A program made the translations under genes and the position numbers. 64,000 nucleotides of DNA, from positions 31,573,332-31,637,331 of the forward strand of contig NC_053046.1 of the NCBI RefSeq assembly GCF_003473485.1. The letters run 5' to 3'. Positions 37,001-48,448 of this stretch are shown here, in pieces. Each line of letters begins with the position of its first letter. The stretch's first letter is position 1. The notes under the pieces are model-generated. The model did not search any database and was not told the DNA's origin. It saw only the letters and a list, made by a program, of their open reading frames with translations. This DNA is from Medicago truncatula. Taxonomy: Eukaryota; Streptophyta; Magnoliopsida; Fabales; Fabaceae.

Positions 37001-38489
37001 GCACAATAGAACATGTATCAATAGAAAACAAGAAACTGGCATTAGAAGTTTTCAAAAATTGAGATATTGAAAATAAATTGATGTTGAAATCAGGAATGTA
37101 GTAAACATTATGAAGGATAAGTGAATTGGATAAGGATACTGTGCCTGCTATGGTTGTCACTATTTTATTACCATTTGGTAGTGACATGGAGATAGGTGGA
37201 ATGTTGTAGAAAGAAGAAAAATTTTGCAAACAGTGAGTGATATGATCAGTTGCTCCTGAGTCTATGACCCAAAGAGTAGATTTCTTACCGATTATGGGAG
37301 TGGATGTGGAAGTATAAGCTGCGGGAAGTGAGATAACTGAATTGACAGCAGGCTGAGGCATAGTAGCATTGGTGTTTGACGTTGAAGCTTGCAAATTTGA
37401 ATGTTGTAGAAGCTGCAAAATCTGATTATATTGCTCATGGATAGAATTCAGTGAAGGGCTGCTAACAGATCCTTGGTTCTGGACAGCATCAGTATACTTT
37501 TGTTCAGAAACCGCAAGATTCGCTGACTTAGGACCTTTGTTTTGATAACCAGGAGGATAGCCATGGAGAAGGAAACAAGTCTCAATTGTATGATTATGTC
37601 TTCCACAATGACTACAAGTGCGAGTAATGCCTTGATTATGTCCTCTTGTTCCATTATAAGATCCTTTACCTCGACCTCTATAGCTAGAAGAACCACCACG
37701 AGCAAAACCTTTGTTAGAATTGGTTTGCTGAACTTGATTAACAGCTGATTGTTGATCAACAGGAATTTCACCAAAAACAGGAATATGTGTTTGTCTTTCT
37801 TGTTGAAGTACAAGAGAAAAAGTCTTATCCAGTTCAGGCAAAGGATTAATTAGCATAATCTGAGAGCGCACATGTGCATATTGCTCATTCAAACCTTTCA
37901 AAAACTTAATTACTTTGTCTTGCTCATTATACTTTTTGAGATCAGAAGCAACACCACAAGTGCAAGGGATGGCACAAGTGCAATCACGAATTGGCCGGAA
38001 GTTCTGAATTTCTTCCCACAAAGTGGTTAATTGTGTAAAATAGGAGGAGATATCAAGATTACCTTGTTGAAATTTAGCCAATTCCTCAAGAATATCAGCA
38101 ACTCTGAAAATATCACCCTGTGCAAAACGGTTCTCCAATCGCTTCCAAACCACGGAGGCTCGATCACACCAAATGATTGATTTCACAATGGTTTCAGAAA
38201 TACATCGTTGAAGCCAAGACAGAACCATGTTGTTACATCTTAACCATGGTTCATGAAGGAGATCTGAAACAGGAGGAGGATTTAGGGTGCCATCAACAAA
38301 TTTCAATTTGTTCTTGGAAATTAAGGCGACCCGCATAGATCGCGACCAAGTCTGGTAATTCTTGTTATCCAATGATGGAGTAACAAGAACAAGTGATGGA
38401 TTTTCATTAGGATGCAAGTAGTAAGGATTTGAAGGATTGGTTGCAAAATCAAAAAATGGTGGATTCTCCATAGAGATGAAAGAAATCAA
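33984..38489 (-). CDS. Copia gag-pol polyprotein
   Basis: 1501 codons, uninterrupted. Order of domains: a gag region (1-280) with the CCHC knuckle CSHCGRHNHTIETC (about 289-302); aspartic protease WVIDSGATDH (about 407); pre-integrase HYRLGH…CDICHYAK; integrase with DIWGP, LRSDNG and QNGIVERKH catalytic blocks (about 610-720); reverse transcriptase with DVNNAFLHGDL and YVDD (about 1171); and RNase H with GFADSDWA, SSSESEY and CDNKSAI, ending ADLLTKPL. The integrase-before-RT order defines the copia class. The first in-frame ATG gives MISFISMENPPFF; the second (MENPPFF, 38471) is an equally plausible start. All catalytic residues I checked are present. Confidence 0.95.
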   Translation of the reverse strand: MISFISMENPPFFDFATNPSNPYYLHPNENPSLVLVTPSLDNKNYQTWSRSMRVALISKNKLKFVDGTLNPPPVSDLLHEPWLRCNNMVLSWLQRCISETIVKSIIWCDRASVVWKRLENRFAQGDIFRVADILEELAKFQQGNLDISSYFTQLTTLWEEIQNFRPIRDCTCAIPCTCGVASDLKKYNEQDKVIKFLKGLNEQYAHVRSQIMLINPLPELDKTFSLVLQQERQTHIPVFGEIPVDQQSAVNQVQQTNSNKGFARGGSSSYRGRGKGSYNGTRGHNQGITRTCSHCGRHNHTIETCFLLHGYPPGYQNKGPKSANLAVSEQKYTDAVQNQGSVSSPSLNSIHEQYNQILQLLQHSNLQASTSNTNATMPQPAVNSVISLPAAYTSTSTPIIGKKSTLWVIDSGATDHITHCLQNFSSFYNIPPISMSLPNGNKIVTTIAGTVSLSNSLILHNVYYIPDFNINLFSISQFLKTSNASFLFSIDTCSIVQILNQRVIGTAKKFGGLYVLDSSLLNKSQNNGLVSASICNSVFPSLSSKSTDSANVWHYRLGHISDSIHKCISIQFPIVKYTSTHSPCDICHYAKHKKTSFPHSLIHSTQIFDILHVDIWGPYATPSVSGFKYFLTLVDDFSRFTWVIFMKCKGETRNHLMNFISFIDTQFHKKLKCLRSDNGLEFIMPSFYLSKGIIHQRSCVETPQQNGIVERKHQHILNVARALSFQSHIPTNFWHFSIQQAVHIINRIPTPLLQNKSPYECLHQQQPSLIHLKVFGCLAFASTIQSHRTKFDSRARKSVFLGYREGTKGYLLYDLHSHEFFLSRNVIFHESSFPFSTLHERCSPDSSTPHVSVDNSHLSSYHEPIQSSVIPNSSFPLSQNLDNSDTSTTHNSTPPNATSSATAIPDQTTTDVPIRRSARPKTTPAYLKDYHCSLLTSSESQLLSDSGKSAYPLSSVLTYDHCTPSYKNFCLTVSSNPEPKTYNQACKIECWKEAMKAELHALAATNTWSIVDLPPGKVPIGCKWVYKTKYHSDGSLERHKARLVAKGYTQMEGVDYFDTFSPVAKMTTVRTLLSLAAIKGWFLEQFDVNNAFLHGDLNEEVYMVLPPGLKLQNSDSNDLKVCRLNKSLYGLKQASRQWYAKLSAALVSLGYTPSVADSSLFTKLKGTNFTALLVYVDDIVLSGNDYAEIQHVKQFLDQKFRIKDLGKLRFFLGLEIARSNKGISVNQRKYTLELLEDSGHMAVKPSSTPYDTSLKLHNSDSPPYHDEFSFRSLIGRLLYLTLTRPDIAFAVQQLSQFVSKPREVHFQAATKILKYLKNSPAKGLFYSSSSPVKLAGFADSDWASCPSTRRSVSGFCVFLGSSLISWKSKKQTTVSRSSSESEYRALASLTCELQWLSYLFKDLHINFQQPASVYCDNKSAIYLAHNPTFHERTKHIEIDCHVVRERIQSGLIHLFPVPSSSQIADLLTKPLLSPAFNSLVSKLSLCDLHSPACGGMLHVNI

Positions 38490-38608
38490 ATAATCAAGGA
38501 ATCAAATGAACAGCGGAATGAAAACTGAAAATAAAAATTCAGAAATTGAATAATAAAGAGGATTCTTGAGATGAATCGATCAACAAGAGAAATTGATGAA
38601 GAGATTCA

Positions 38609-38620
38609 CAACTGATACCA
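38609..38620 (-). other. Primer binding site of the copia element
   Basis: TGGTATCAGT directly abuts the 5' LTR on the minus strand. It matches the initiator-methionine tRNA 3' end used by most plant copia elements. Confidence 0.8.
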
Positions 38621-38833
38621 TGTTAATATTTAGAACACAGTAGAAAATAGAAAGACAAGTGATATATAATTCTCATTGATCTGTGTGTAAAAGTACATGA
38701 CAGGTTTATTTATACACTAAAATAAAGAGAAGACTAATCAACATGTATAAATACAATTGAATAGAATACTAATAAGCAGGCTAACTAATAGGTTATAGTT
38801 AATGATAATTAAATTAAATATTAACATGTAACA
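38621..38833 (-). repeat. 5' LTR of the copia element
   Basis: 213 bp, with no difference found from the copy at 33791-34003. On the minus strand it is followed by the primer binding site. Confidence 0.95.
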
Positions 38834-39179
38834 TATATTGATACTAATACTCTAGAAGTACACAATATTTACATGTTAATTTATATGCATTTCGTTTGTA
38901 AATGGTGTAGACAAGGAATTGCTAATTTTAAGTAATAACTATACATACAAGTGTATGTAATTCAAGTGAATGTTTTTTATGATGTGGACTATTGAATCTA
39001 TTATAATTTTTTATTATGCAAATAAAATTCACTTGCACACATCATTAACATTGTAGAAAAAAATATGACTACAATGTAAATCATCAAAGACATTTTAATG
39101 TTTTTCTACTATAGTGTAATCATCAGAGATTTAGTAATGAAGTTACATATCTAGTCATGCTTCTGGTTTCACACTCTAC

Positions 39180-39800
39180 ACCTGTGAAACCCGGATACCA
39201 GATACGATACTGCACCGATACGTCGATACAGAAAAAAATTAAAAATCAAGATACGATACGGTTGGGATACGTTAATAAAAAAATTATATAATTAAATGTA
39301 CAATATAGTTATAACCATTTTTTTTAATATGCAAATATATTAACAAGCAAAAGAAACCGGTCATAGGCTCCTAGCACATCAACATAAATATAAATAATAT
39401 TGACGATTAAGAGAGTGATGATTAGTCAATTAGAAACACAATATATCCACAAAAAAAAAAAAAACACCATTAGTGCTATACTATATCCAAAATGAACATT
39501 GTTAGTGTTATACTATATCGATCCAAAAAAAGCACTATATTCAAAAAAGAACACATCACTACTCAGGAGTTAAGTTATTTTAGTTAACATTAATTGGGAA
39601 ATATCAGGGCAGATATCGGTGCAGAATAATTATTGAATACTCTCCTGGTACGTGTATCGGGAAGTATCGGATAATTATTTTTTTTAAAATAAAATTTAAT
39701 CTTCGGATACTCTCCTGATACGTATCGGGAAGTATCAGGCAGGTATCGGTGCAGGATACGCAGGGGATACGGTACGTCATCCATTTTGAAGTATCGGAGC
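39180..39800. mobile_element. GATAC/GTATC-rich repeat element
   Basis: The left part is rich in 'gatacgatac…ccgatacgtcgatac' and the right part in 'gtatcgggaagtatc…ggatacggtacg', around an AT-rich centre. The related motifs at both ends suggest a non-autonomous DNA element. Family and exact borders are not determined. Confidence 0.4.
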
Positions 39801-39834
39801 TTCAGCTACACACATCATCAAAGACATTTTAATA

Positions 39835-42800
39835 TTTTGGTGCTATTAAGGATATTAAATACTTTTTCTAAGTTAATACTCCACGTTACTCTTGAATTAT
39901 TATAACTTCTCAGATGTTTCATTAGATACAAAGATTTAGTAAATGTACAACATTTTCCTCATAGTATAATCCAAAACCACTTGTGATCGATAATTTTGTT
40001 TAGGGGTCTTAATATATCTCAATATTTTCATGCCCAAAGATTACAAGCTCATTAACCTTGTCCGGTAAATATGGCATTGGTCTTTTTTCTTTTTCTTAGT
40101 TAAAGATTTAGTATTGTTATTAAGCTTAAGACTTAGTTAAATAACTTATTTTAATATTTTGTATTAACTAGTAGTTTTTTAAACAACAATAGGATGGGAT
40201 TGAGTCCAGAAACATGATATGTGCATAATTGGCGTCGAATTATTTATAATTATTACTAATATAAAATATGGTCAATTATTTTACCAAAAAATATGGTCAA
40301 TTGTTATTGAGCACTAATTATGGATAAATAATTTGATTATAAATGGACCGTGATGGGTTTGACGATTTAATAAGTTCAATAAGAGATCTCTATCTTGAAT
40401 CGTTTAACTATTAAAACTTTATCACTAAGACGTTTAGAAATACTGTGAAACCTAATCTATGAACCTAAAGATGATGAGGATAGTGCAGGCCTCTCATAGT
40501 TGCTCTCTCATCGGTTGTGTCAAATCATATATGTCTGATAAAATATGGGTAGAGTTACTTGATGACAATCAAAATCGTTTATTTTTCTTTAATTATTTGT
40601 GTTATATTTATAATATAAATAGAATATTTTATATGTTGCTAATAATAATTTATCCTGGCAGACAAGCATGGGATGAATGATCGATTATGAGACAAGTATA
40701 TATGAAGCCAATGAAGTAGTTGTCTGTCCAAAAACTGCATGCAACCCGAAAATTGGATATCAGTACAGATAAACCTCTTCTATACGCTTATCAAAATATC
40801 ACATGCAACAAAAAACACACGCATGTATTTTAGTCCCACTACTTTTCTGAAATCTTTCAATATCAAATCTCAACCATTTTCTAGTTCAGTGATTCATATT
40901 TACGTTTCCATGTGGAAAATGATAATAACCTTAACTGACCCATTAAATTAGGTTCTATATTATTTCTTTTCAAGTAAAAAATTTAACAGAAATAGAAAAG
41001 TTAGTTTTCTAAGTTGTGTTATGTTCCTTGCAATGTAATGCTTTTACTTGTCGAAGAAAGAAAAGAAACGTGAATCTACTTAATTTTAATTCATATGAAT
41101 GAATGAATGAATGGATCCCCAATTCCCCATAACTTTACGTCAAGTGTATTATTTAATTTATTTACATTAGGGTTCTTTATATAATTTTTAACCAATTATA
41201 TATGGTTGAGCTATTTTATGCTCACACTAGATCTTTTTTTTCTTTTTCTAATCAACATAAACATGGCTTAAATTTGAGATATATGAACATGAGGCCCGTG
41301 TGCATTACATCATGTGCAATTAAGTTCGATGGGTTTTGTGGCTTGGCTTTTAGGCAGATCTTAGGGCTCATTTATGTTTGCATGTGTATAGTTAATCTAA
41401 GTTTGAGGTTCTAGTTCGTATAAAATAAGTGGAGGACTATAATTGATTGACAAGTGGGTGTCCTTTAATTTGTTTTCATGGTGGACAAAAATTGAGGATC
41501 ACCCATGTTTGATTTATGAAGAAAAATAAAATAAAATTGTTAATAATTGTTATAAATTTAATGAATGACATGCAAGATTCAAGTGATTAATAAATTTTAG
41601 TTAAAAACGAACTGATAGGGAATTTCGAATTCGATATTTGGCTGAACAATCTTTAAAAACTAGAGGTTAAGCTTTAGTTTGATGTTATGGGATGCAGTAT
41701 CCTCCAGATTAGTTTCTTCTCTTAGACAATAAAACTAATATCAACAATAAAAATGAAATTAAAAATATTAAGCTGAGCAAAAAAAAAAAAACTTGGGGCC
41801 TTCAAAACCCTACGAAGTCCCTGTCCACAGAATTAAGTCATAATCTGATGGTTAACTTTGTTTCTGAATACGATATCGATTTTTAGCATCCAAATCTTAG
41901 TGGCTTTTAGAGGTTACATAGAGTTCTTTTGATACTTCACTTCATGACAATTTAACATGGTTTATGCCTTACAAGTTTGGTTTATGACTTTTGGTAGCTC
42001 TGTTAGGTCGTTTATCAATTTTTATTTTCATTATTTCCTAATCCACATAAGTGAAGATTTTGATTGATAAAGACTTTCTCAACCTCCTCAATTCATATAG
42101 TTGCATACAGCATACTGTTTATATACAATAATAGAAATGTTAGTTTAGTTCACTCTCAAATCAATTAATGGAATACAATTACTTGTAAGCACCAATATAA
42201 AGTTAAAATAGAAATCAAATAAAAAACTTCGCAGCATTATTGAACTCAACTGAATTACATATATAATTTTGAGAAGTTTGTTTTTGAACATTAGGTACGT
42301 AATTGTCTAATAGGTTCTCTCTATATGAGGTAATCATATTTGAGGTGTACGTCGGTCTGCGACACCCAACATGTGTTGGTTTACGTCGGTTTATATAAAA
42401 TAAACAAGATACTTAAGAAATTTGATGATTTTTCTATCATCTATCTGCCAGTTTAAATTGACTTATTTGAATTTATTTGTTCAGTTTACTTTCATAAACT
42501 CTAAGAAAAATTATGATAACAGTTATGACTTATACAAAGTAAATTAACTTTATTTTATCTTTGTTGTAAGAATATTTTTTACACAAGTGTTTACCATGAA
42601 CAGCAGATTAAGTTACTTATCCAAGTATATCAACGTGATAAACGACTAAAATGTTGTGTAATTTCATAATCATATGGCATAAATACAGCATCGAAGGGTT
42701 TCATAAAATCCTTCTTACTGTTAAAATTAAAATATATGAGCTGCTTAATTATAATGTGTCACTGTGATGAACACTCAGACAGTAGTAACTAGTAATGGAA

Positions 42801-43007
42801 TCTAAAGTTCCTTACAAACTTAGCATTGATGATACTCAACATTACCGATAACTTTGATAAAAATCAATAATGGCCAAATAGAAACATAGTATGATAAAAT
42901 TACAAAATACAACTAGTGTACTTTCCCGTGCCATGCCAACATAAATTAAAATTTGGCATTCTCTCTAAACTCATTCGAGGAGCTAATCCATATAACTAAT
43001 GACCTAC
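39835..43007. other. Intergenic, no gene recognised
   Basis: AT-rich DNA. The first 250 bp resemble 33170-33420. A short (gaat)n run lies near 41100. Reading frames here are short and match no family I know. The last part is the 3' flank of the UTP23 gene. Confidence 0.35.
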
Positions 43008-46000
43008 TTAACTCTCTGTTTCTGTTGATTTTTGTCCTTTCCGCGACCTCTTCCTTTTCCTGCTTCTCTTCACTGTGTTGTCTCCTTTGGTTTCCTGCGT
43101 AAGAGTCAAGTAAAGGAAACATCTAACAGATCAGTAAGAAGCATGCAAAATATAAGTTCCAGCAGATAAGACACATTTAAAATATGCTATATACTATAAA
43201 ATAGCTGAACTAAACTAAGGGGTTTGGAATTTGTTTAATATGCATGCATAAACAAAACCAGAACAGCTAAGTATATAGCATCTAAACTGTTTTGCGCAGT
43301 TGCAACAGCCAACGCTATCTTAAATTGAAAAGAAAACTAGCATTACAGAATTCAGTTTTTCAGGTTAGACGGTATTCTAAAAAAGACATGGTTAGCAGAA
43401 GGGTTCGGCTTGGAACTATTGTCGGCCTATCATAAGCAGCCTTAATTTGCAATTTTAAGAGTCATGACAAATTGAAGAAAAGTTAACAGATTAGTGTTTT
43501 CAAGTTCAAATTGAAGAAACATTTAAATTTTGCCAACAACCCTACCTTTGTAGGATTATTTTGGTTTTCACGACTTTTCTTCTTCTTGCACGAAAGTGGG
43601 TTTGGACCCTGCAAAGTTCATAGCAATATCATCAAAAAGTGACGCAATACAACTGTTACAACAACAACCAAATAGTATCCCACTAAGTATGGTTGGCTAC
43701 ATAGATCAAATTACACCATAATCAATGCAATAACTGTTCTGTTTTATAGGGGAACTGTTGGAAACAATAAATTAATATGAATCATCCCAGCATACATGTG
43801 AACATGTTTATATTTGTTAAGTTTCAAGGAAACATCATAGAACACAACTTAAAATCAAAACATAATACATCTGCAGAAAAATCTACCTCTGGGACATCAT
43901 GATCAATAAATGTTCTTAAAACTATTTGACCCATCAAATGTTTTCCAAATGCAACAAATTTTATAGTTACCCTCCTAATACCCATTAACATGACCATATT
44001 TTCATTTTTACAAAATTATCGTAGGATAACATAGAGTAAATGGAGGGAGAGAAAACCATAGCTCTTTATTTTACTAAACCGTTCAAGTTATAGAAAATTT
44101 TGAACACTCAAAGCCAAAATCCAAAATACACGGCCATATAACTATATTATCAAAGTGCATCAAGTGCTGCAGGTAAGAGAGGGGGAGAGAAAAAGAAATT
44201 AATTTGTGGCAAAAATATATCAAGTCTGTATGAACAAATTAATTTCTAATTGGCTGCTACCAGCTTGTTTTATCAACAAAAGAATACTGTCAGTTAGTTA
44301 ACAGTCACTTCCATGTGGTAGTGTAAGCTGGAGTCTTTTAGTTCTGTCAGCATTATGTCCCTAAAATATTCAGTTACATAGTTACTGTTATAATCAGCTA
44401 AGATATCACAGAATAATAGACCATCTTTCTCAAGTTATATCATTTCCTTTGGTTTCTAAATTTCCTATATGTTTCTCTCATTACCTCTATCAGCTACAAA
44501 CAAAATGGTAAGCTATAAGCCTATCTATGTTTAGACATGTGAAAATCAATAACCAATCAAGAAAAAAGACGCAGCACAAAATTAAAATATAACCTTTGCT
44601 TTTCTTCTCTTGAATTGAGGTTTATCCCTGACGCCATTCTGATTCCTTGAAATTATGCTTCTTTTTATTGCCTGTGCACTTGCAATCGAATCTCCTAAAT
44701 CATTGTTTTCCACTATTTCAGCATTGGAATTATCAGCTTCACCATCAGCCAGTTTCTTCATAGCCCTATCCTTAAATATCTGGTACTCTTTATCGGTCAT
44801 ATGCAATCGTCTTTCTTCAGAAGTTTTGACATACTCCTTCTGAAATGCAGATGGAGATTCGAGGAAAAGAGCATTTCTGAGACCAAATATGAGGGGCACA
44901 CCAGGTACCTGCAACAAGCGGATAAAGACTAAACATATGTACAATGGGACAAATTTACACAAAGTCAACATATTTTAGACGTAAATACGCAGAAGTTCAG
45001 TGGCACTGTGACACAGAACATGCCATTAATGCAAATAACATTTTATCATGTTTACAAAGTGACAGCAACATATTGAATTGGTACAATCAACATTACAAAA
45101 AAAATATTCCAACCTCTTCCAACTTCTTCCGTAGGTCAGTGTCCTGACTAGCAACAAAGAAGTGCTCGGAATTATTTTCTCCAACAACCTCCATGATGCA
45201 GGAATCGGCCCTCACACATTTATCATGCTCGCATCTGCAAATTGGAATTTAGATCAAATTATAAAACCATCACCACAGCAATACTTGTGCTCAAATATCT
45301 CAACCCAAAACAACAATCCTTTCCAGTCTAGTGGACTAATCAAATATTAGATACTGATTATTAAGACTTAAAAAGTTAACAGCTTCGATTCTTCACATTA
45401 GGCAGCCTTTTAACATGTCATTTCAGTCGGCCAGAAAAGTGATTCAGAGTAGGAATGTCAAGGTCAGTTCTATACATATTTGGGTCTATAAATATCAATT
45501 CTCAATGCAATTATATCATTTATAACAGATCTCAATGAGGGTAACAAAGTAAGTACACTAGTGATTTGGGTGATCCGCAATATTAGATACTGATGATTAA
45601 TCAATTGGGCGAGGAGCTAAAGGTGGCTTTCTTGCCAAATAACAATATAAGGGGCAGAAAAAAATTAGAAAGAACTTCAAATATGAGCAACAAGAGTAAA
45701 TGAAAACCTAAAGGATTTAAAACGCTTAAATTCTTCTGAAACTTCAAAGTTGTTTCTTCATTGAGGCAAAAGGAGGTGTTGCTTTGTGTCTAACAAAAAC
45801 TTATTGGACTGAATTAGACAGACCCACTTTCTTCAAATTTGTGTTTTCTCAACCTAATATAGTGTTGATAATGGTGGAATATAGAAAAAGGGCAGAAATT
45901 TATCATATAAAGATGCCATTGCAGCCTACGGTGCAGCCATGGCAGGAACCCCTTTACAAATTGCCTATGGGGATTGTCAAAAACTCCGATATTGCCAGTG

Positions 46001-46799
46001 GCCACCATTTAACAACACTAACCTAACCAAGCCTTCCAAAACTACATCACCCAAACATGCTGACCGAATTATTCGGAACCAGCCCATTTGACCCCTCTCT
46101 TAAATAAAATTAGTATAATAAATTTACATTTAAAGGGTCTCAGCCTACTCAATCCGGTATCATTCATCATGCACATCTATCTTAATGACACAGGAAAAGT
46201 TTGTTAAACAACTAGGCTCTGTTTGGATAACCAACTTAATTTGCAGCTTATAGCATAAACACTTATCATGATAAACGCTTATGCATAACCTATTTCCATA
46301 ACAAAAGTATAAATAACGTTAAATTGTTTTCGTAAAGTCTCCTAAACAGTCTCACCAGTGCCTATATCACTAGATAAGCTCAAATACACAAGTCAATTCA
46401 AACAGCAGTAAGAAGTGTGTATACCTTGCAATTATAAGATCATTCGCTGCATCAAGAGCCTCTGAATACGACTTCCCAAGCCGTTTCAATTCAGCAACAA
46501 CACATCTACATCACCACAATCCAAAACTCAAATCAACAACACGAAAAAAAAAATCAAAACAAAAACAAAAGCACCCAAAACAAAACAAAACAAAATAAAA
46601 ACAAAAACCTTGTTGTGTAGAGCTTGACAGTGGCACTAAGAATATTGGCAAGAGCAGTATCAGCAGGTGTTATACGATTGACAATAAGGTGATTAACAAA
46701 TGTTCCATCACATAGAACTTTGTAAGGTTTTCGAAAACCAAAACATGCAGTGTAAAACGTTAAACTCTTCCTATGTCTCTTTTGTTTCTTAACCTTCAT
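43008..46799 (-). CDS. UTP23: rRNA-processing protein UTP23 homologue (PIN domain)
   Basis: Six coding exons on the minus strand: 46799-46609, 46505-46425, 45234-45114, 44908-44594, 43608-43546, 43094-43008; phases agree and give 285 residues. UTP23 is a nucleolar component of the small-subunit processome. It acts in 18S rRNA maturation and release of the snR30/U17 snoRNA (known from yeast and human). The start KVKKQKRHRKSLTFYTACFG and the following KPYKVLCDGTFVNHLIVN are the diagnostic N-terminus. The PIN core continues with DAANDLIIARCEHDKC, the zinc-binding Cys/His cluster, and FVASQDTDLRKKL. VPGVPLIFGLRNALFLESPS and a Lys/Arg-rich tail (KRSRKRKRSRKG) finish it. A 5'UTR intron (46800-46897) ends directly at the ATG. 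Introns carry an Au-like SINE piece and a hAT-like MITE. Confidence 0.93.
43650..43735 (-). mobile_element. Au-like SINE 3' part in UTP23 intron 4
   Basis: 'caacaacaaccaaatagtatcccactaagt' followed by 'atggttggctacatagatc' is the inverted 3' end of the widespread Au SINE family, with its (TTG)n tail on the minus strand. The 5' half with RNA polymerase III boxes was not recognised. Confidence 0.5.
46214..46407. mobile_element. hAT-like MITE in UTP23 intron 2
   Basis: The left end ggctctgtttggataac and right end ttcaaacagcag, with agcttatagcataaacact inside, place it in the same broad family as 24740-24995. The right TIR is degraded. Confidence 0.45.
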
Positions 46800-46990
46800 C
46801 TACATAAAAAAATCAAAAAAGGGTATTCAAATTAAACAACAAAGAAACTAAATTTGAAGTTTGGTGTTCAGTGATAATAACAAGTTCTTTCATATACCTT
46901 ATACAAAAAATCTCAGCTGCCGGCGACGATCAACTCCGACGGCGGTTCCCGGCAATGTTTTGTTTATTGCGGCGGTTCGGTGACGACAGC
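46800..46990 (-). promoter_or_regulatory. UTP23 5' leader with an intron ending at the start codon
   Basis: The minus-strand leader is unusually GC-rich (CGCCGTCGG, CGTCGCCGGCAGC; about 46985-46905). A donor AAG|GTATATG is at 46898/46897 and an acceptor TTTTTATGTAG at 46801/46800. Splicing would leave the ATG as the first three bases of exon 2. The junction is inferred from consensus only. Confidence 0.5.
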
Positions 46991-47126
46991 GGCTGTGAGA
47001 CTGAAAGGAGAATACGGTGTATGGAAATTGTGAAGGTTAATGGATAATGGATAATAACCGGTTAACTCAATGGTAACCGACCCGTTTTAAGTTTTGTCAA
47101 AATGGACTGGATCAGTTAAAATGAAA

Positions 47127-47687
47127 TTGCTATGAAACATTACCTCATCGGCGGTTAACTGCCGTCGGTTAGGTTTTAACAGCAGTTAACTCTCTCCGTC
47201 AGTTGGCTTTCAACGGTAGTTAAATACCGTTGCAACTTGCAATCAAGCATTCACACAACATGTTCTGTTTTAAGAATCAACCAAAATTCAGTTTCTTTAT
47301 TACCTGTAATTCAAAAAAACAACAATCCAGAGGTAGTACAACCTTTAAACCAATTATAATCACTCACAAGCAAGAACAATACATAATTTTGTACAATTGA
47401 CCAAAATTAAATCAATTCGACATTTCGTTAAAATTACACGAATGTTCGAAATTCAACAAAAGTGCAATAGTAGGTGTAAATAATAACTTATTTGATGGAA
47501 GGGGAAAATAGGTGATGATGGAACAGTAAGTAGGAGTAGGTTTTTGTAATCAACAGTATCCATGCGCAATGGCAGTTAATTGTCGTTGAAAGCTAATTGA
47601 TGGTGTGTTAACCGTTGTTGAAACTTAATCGGAAGTAATTAATTGTTGATGAGGTTATATTCGTCATTTCATGATATTTTATAGCAA
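47127..47687. mobile_element. Foldback-type element with long imperfect TIRs
   Basis: About 115 bp at the left (ttgctatgaaa…acctcatcggcggttaactg…gctttcaacggtagttaa) is inverted at the right (cagttaattgtcgttgaaagc…ttgatgaggt…ttttatagcaa). Each arm itself contains repeated gttaac/gttaat palindromes. The centre (about 300 bp) is AT-rich and has no ORF. It lies about 140 bp upstream of the UTP23 leader. A TSD was not identified. Confidence 0.55.
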
Positions 47688-48446
47688 ACTTTGATGTGGG
47701 AGCGCAACAATTTTCCAGTTTTTATGCACACCCCTTAGATACAAGGGTAAAGTGACACTGAATGATGGTGTTTCATACATGATTATGTGATATTTTCTAA
47801 TAGTATAAATTGTTTTACATAATACATCTTTCGATTTTATATGAGCATAAATAACTATTTTCACACTTATTAAGAAAATTAAGTATTCTCCTTTTCAGCT
47901 CTAAGTAATAGTGTTAAGTATGTGTTAAGTAAAGTAAGTTAAGTTTTGTTTATATTTGAGACCATTAAATGAGTTATATATTTATTTTTTTATATTTGAG
48001 AAAGGTGTTGAGTAGAAATCCTTTTGGGGATAGCTTGTAAAATGACCATCAATATTACTTGAATTAATAAAAATTTCTCCTTCCCGATTTTTTTTTAAAA
48101 AAGAGTGGTGTATAATAATTAAACACTTGTTATTATAAGAAAATATATAATTGCAAAAATTACACTTGTTTTAAAAGGGTTAATTCAAAATTTGACAGAA
48201 ACGACAAACTTATGCTCACATCAATAACATAAGGGACCGGCATAAAAAAAACATGCAATTAAACAATAATTTTATTTCTATCATAACAATTGTTGGCAAT
48301 AAAAGAAATAAGAATGAAGTCAATGAAGGCTAACTCAACTGGTAAGTAGTTAACTTTTTTAACCTTGAGGTCTGTCCTAACTTGGTAAATTATTTGTTGG
48401 AATCATGAACCATGGGGTGGAAGCATGTTTATGCACATTTAGAATG
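47688..48446. other. Intergenic; possible SINE A-box relic
   Basis: AT-rich. 'ggctaactcaactggtaag' near 48329 resembles a pol III A box, but no B box follows at the right distance. No gene. Confidence 0.3.
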
Positions 48447-48448
48447 TA

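Larger units (their letters stand above)
33791..38833 (-). mobile_element. Complete Ty1/copia LTR retrotransposon
   Basis: The 5043-bp element has two LTRs that I read as identical and a 5-bp TSD, tatat, at 33786-33790 and 38834-38838. On the minus strand the 5' LTR is 38833-38621. It is followed at once by the PBS TGGTATCAGT (initiator-Met tRNA type). A single gag-pol frame follows, then a G-rich polypurine tract (GTGGGGGGA at about 34012-34004) directly before the 3' LTR (34003-33791). Identical LTRs plus an intact frame mean a recent, possibly still competent insertion. It lies in intergenic DNA about 2.3 kb upstream of asparagine synthetase, in the same orientation as that gene. Confidence 0.95.

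Noticed and set aside
45784-46026. 80-codon plus-strand frame in UTP23 intron 2
   Set aside because: No family recognised, opposite strand to the host gene, and no start or splice signals that stand out; probably chance or an old transposon piece.
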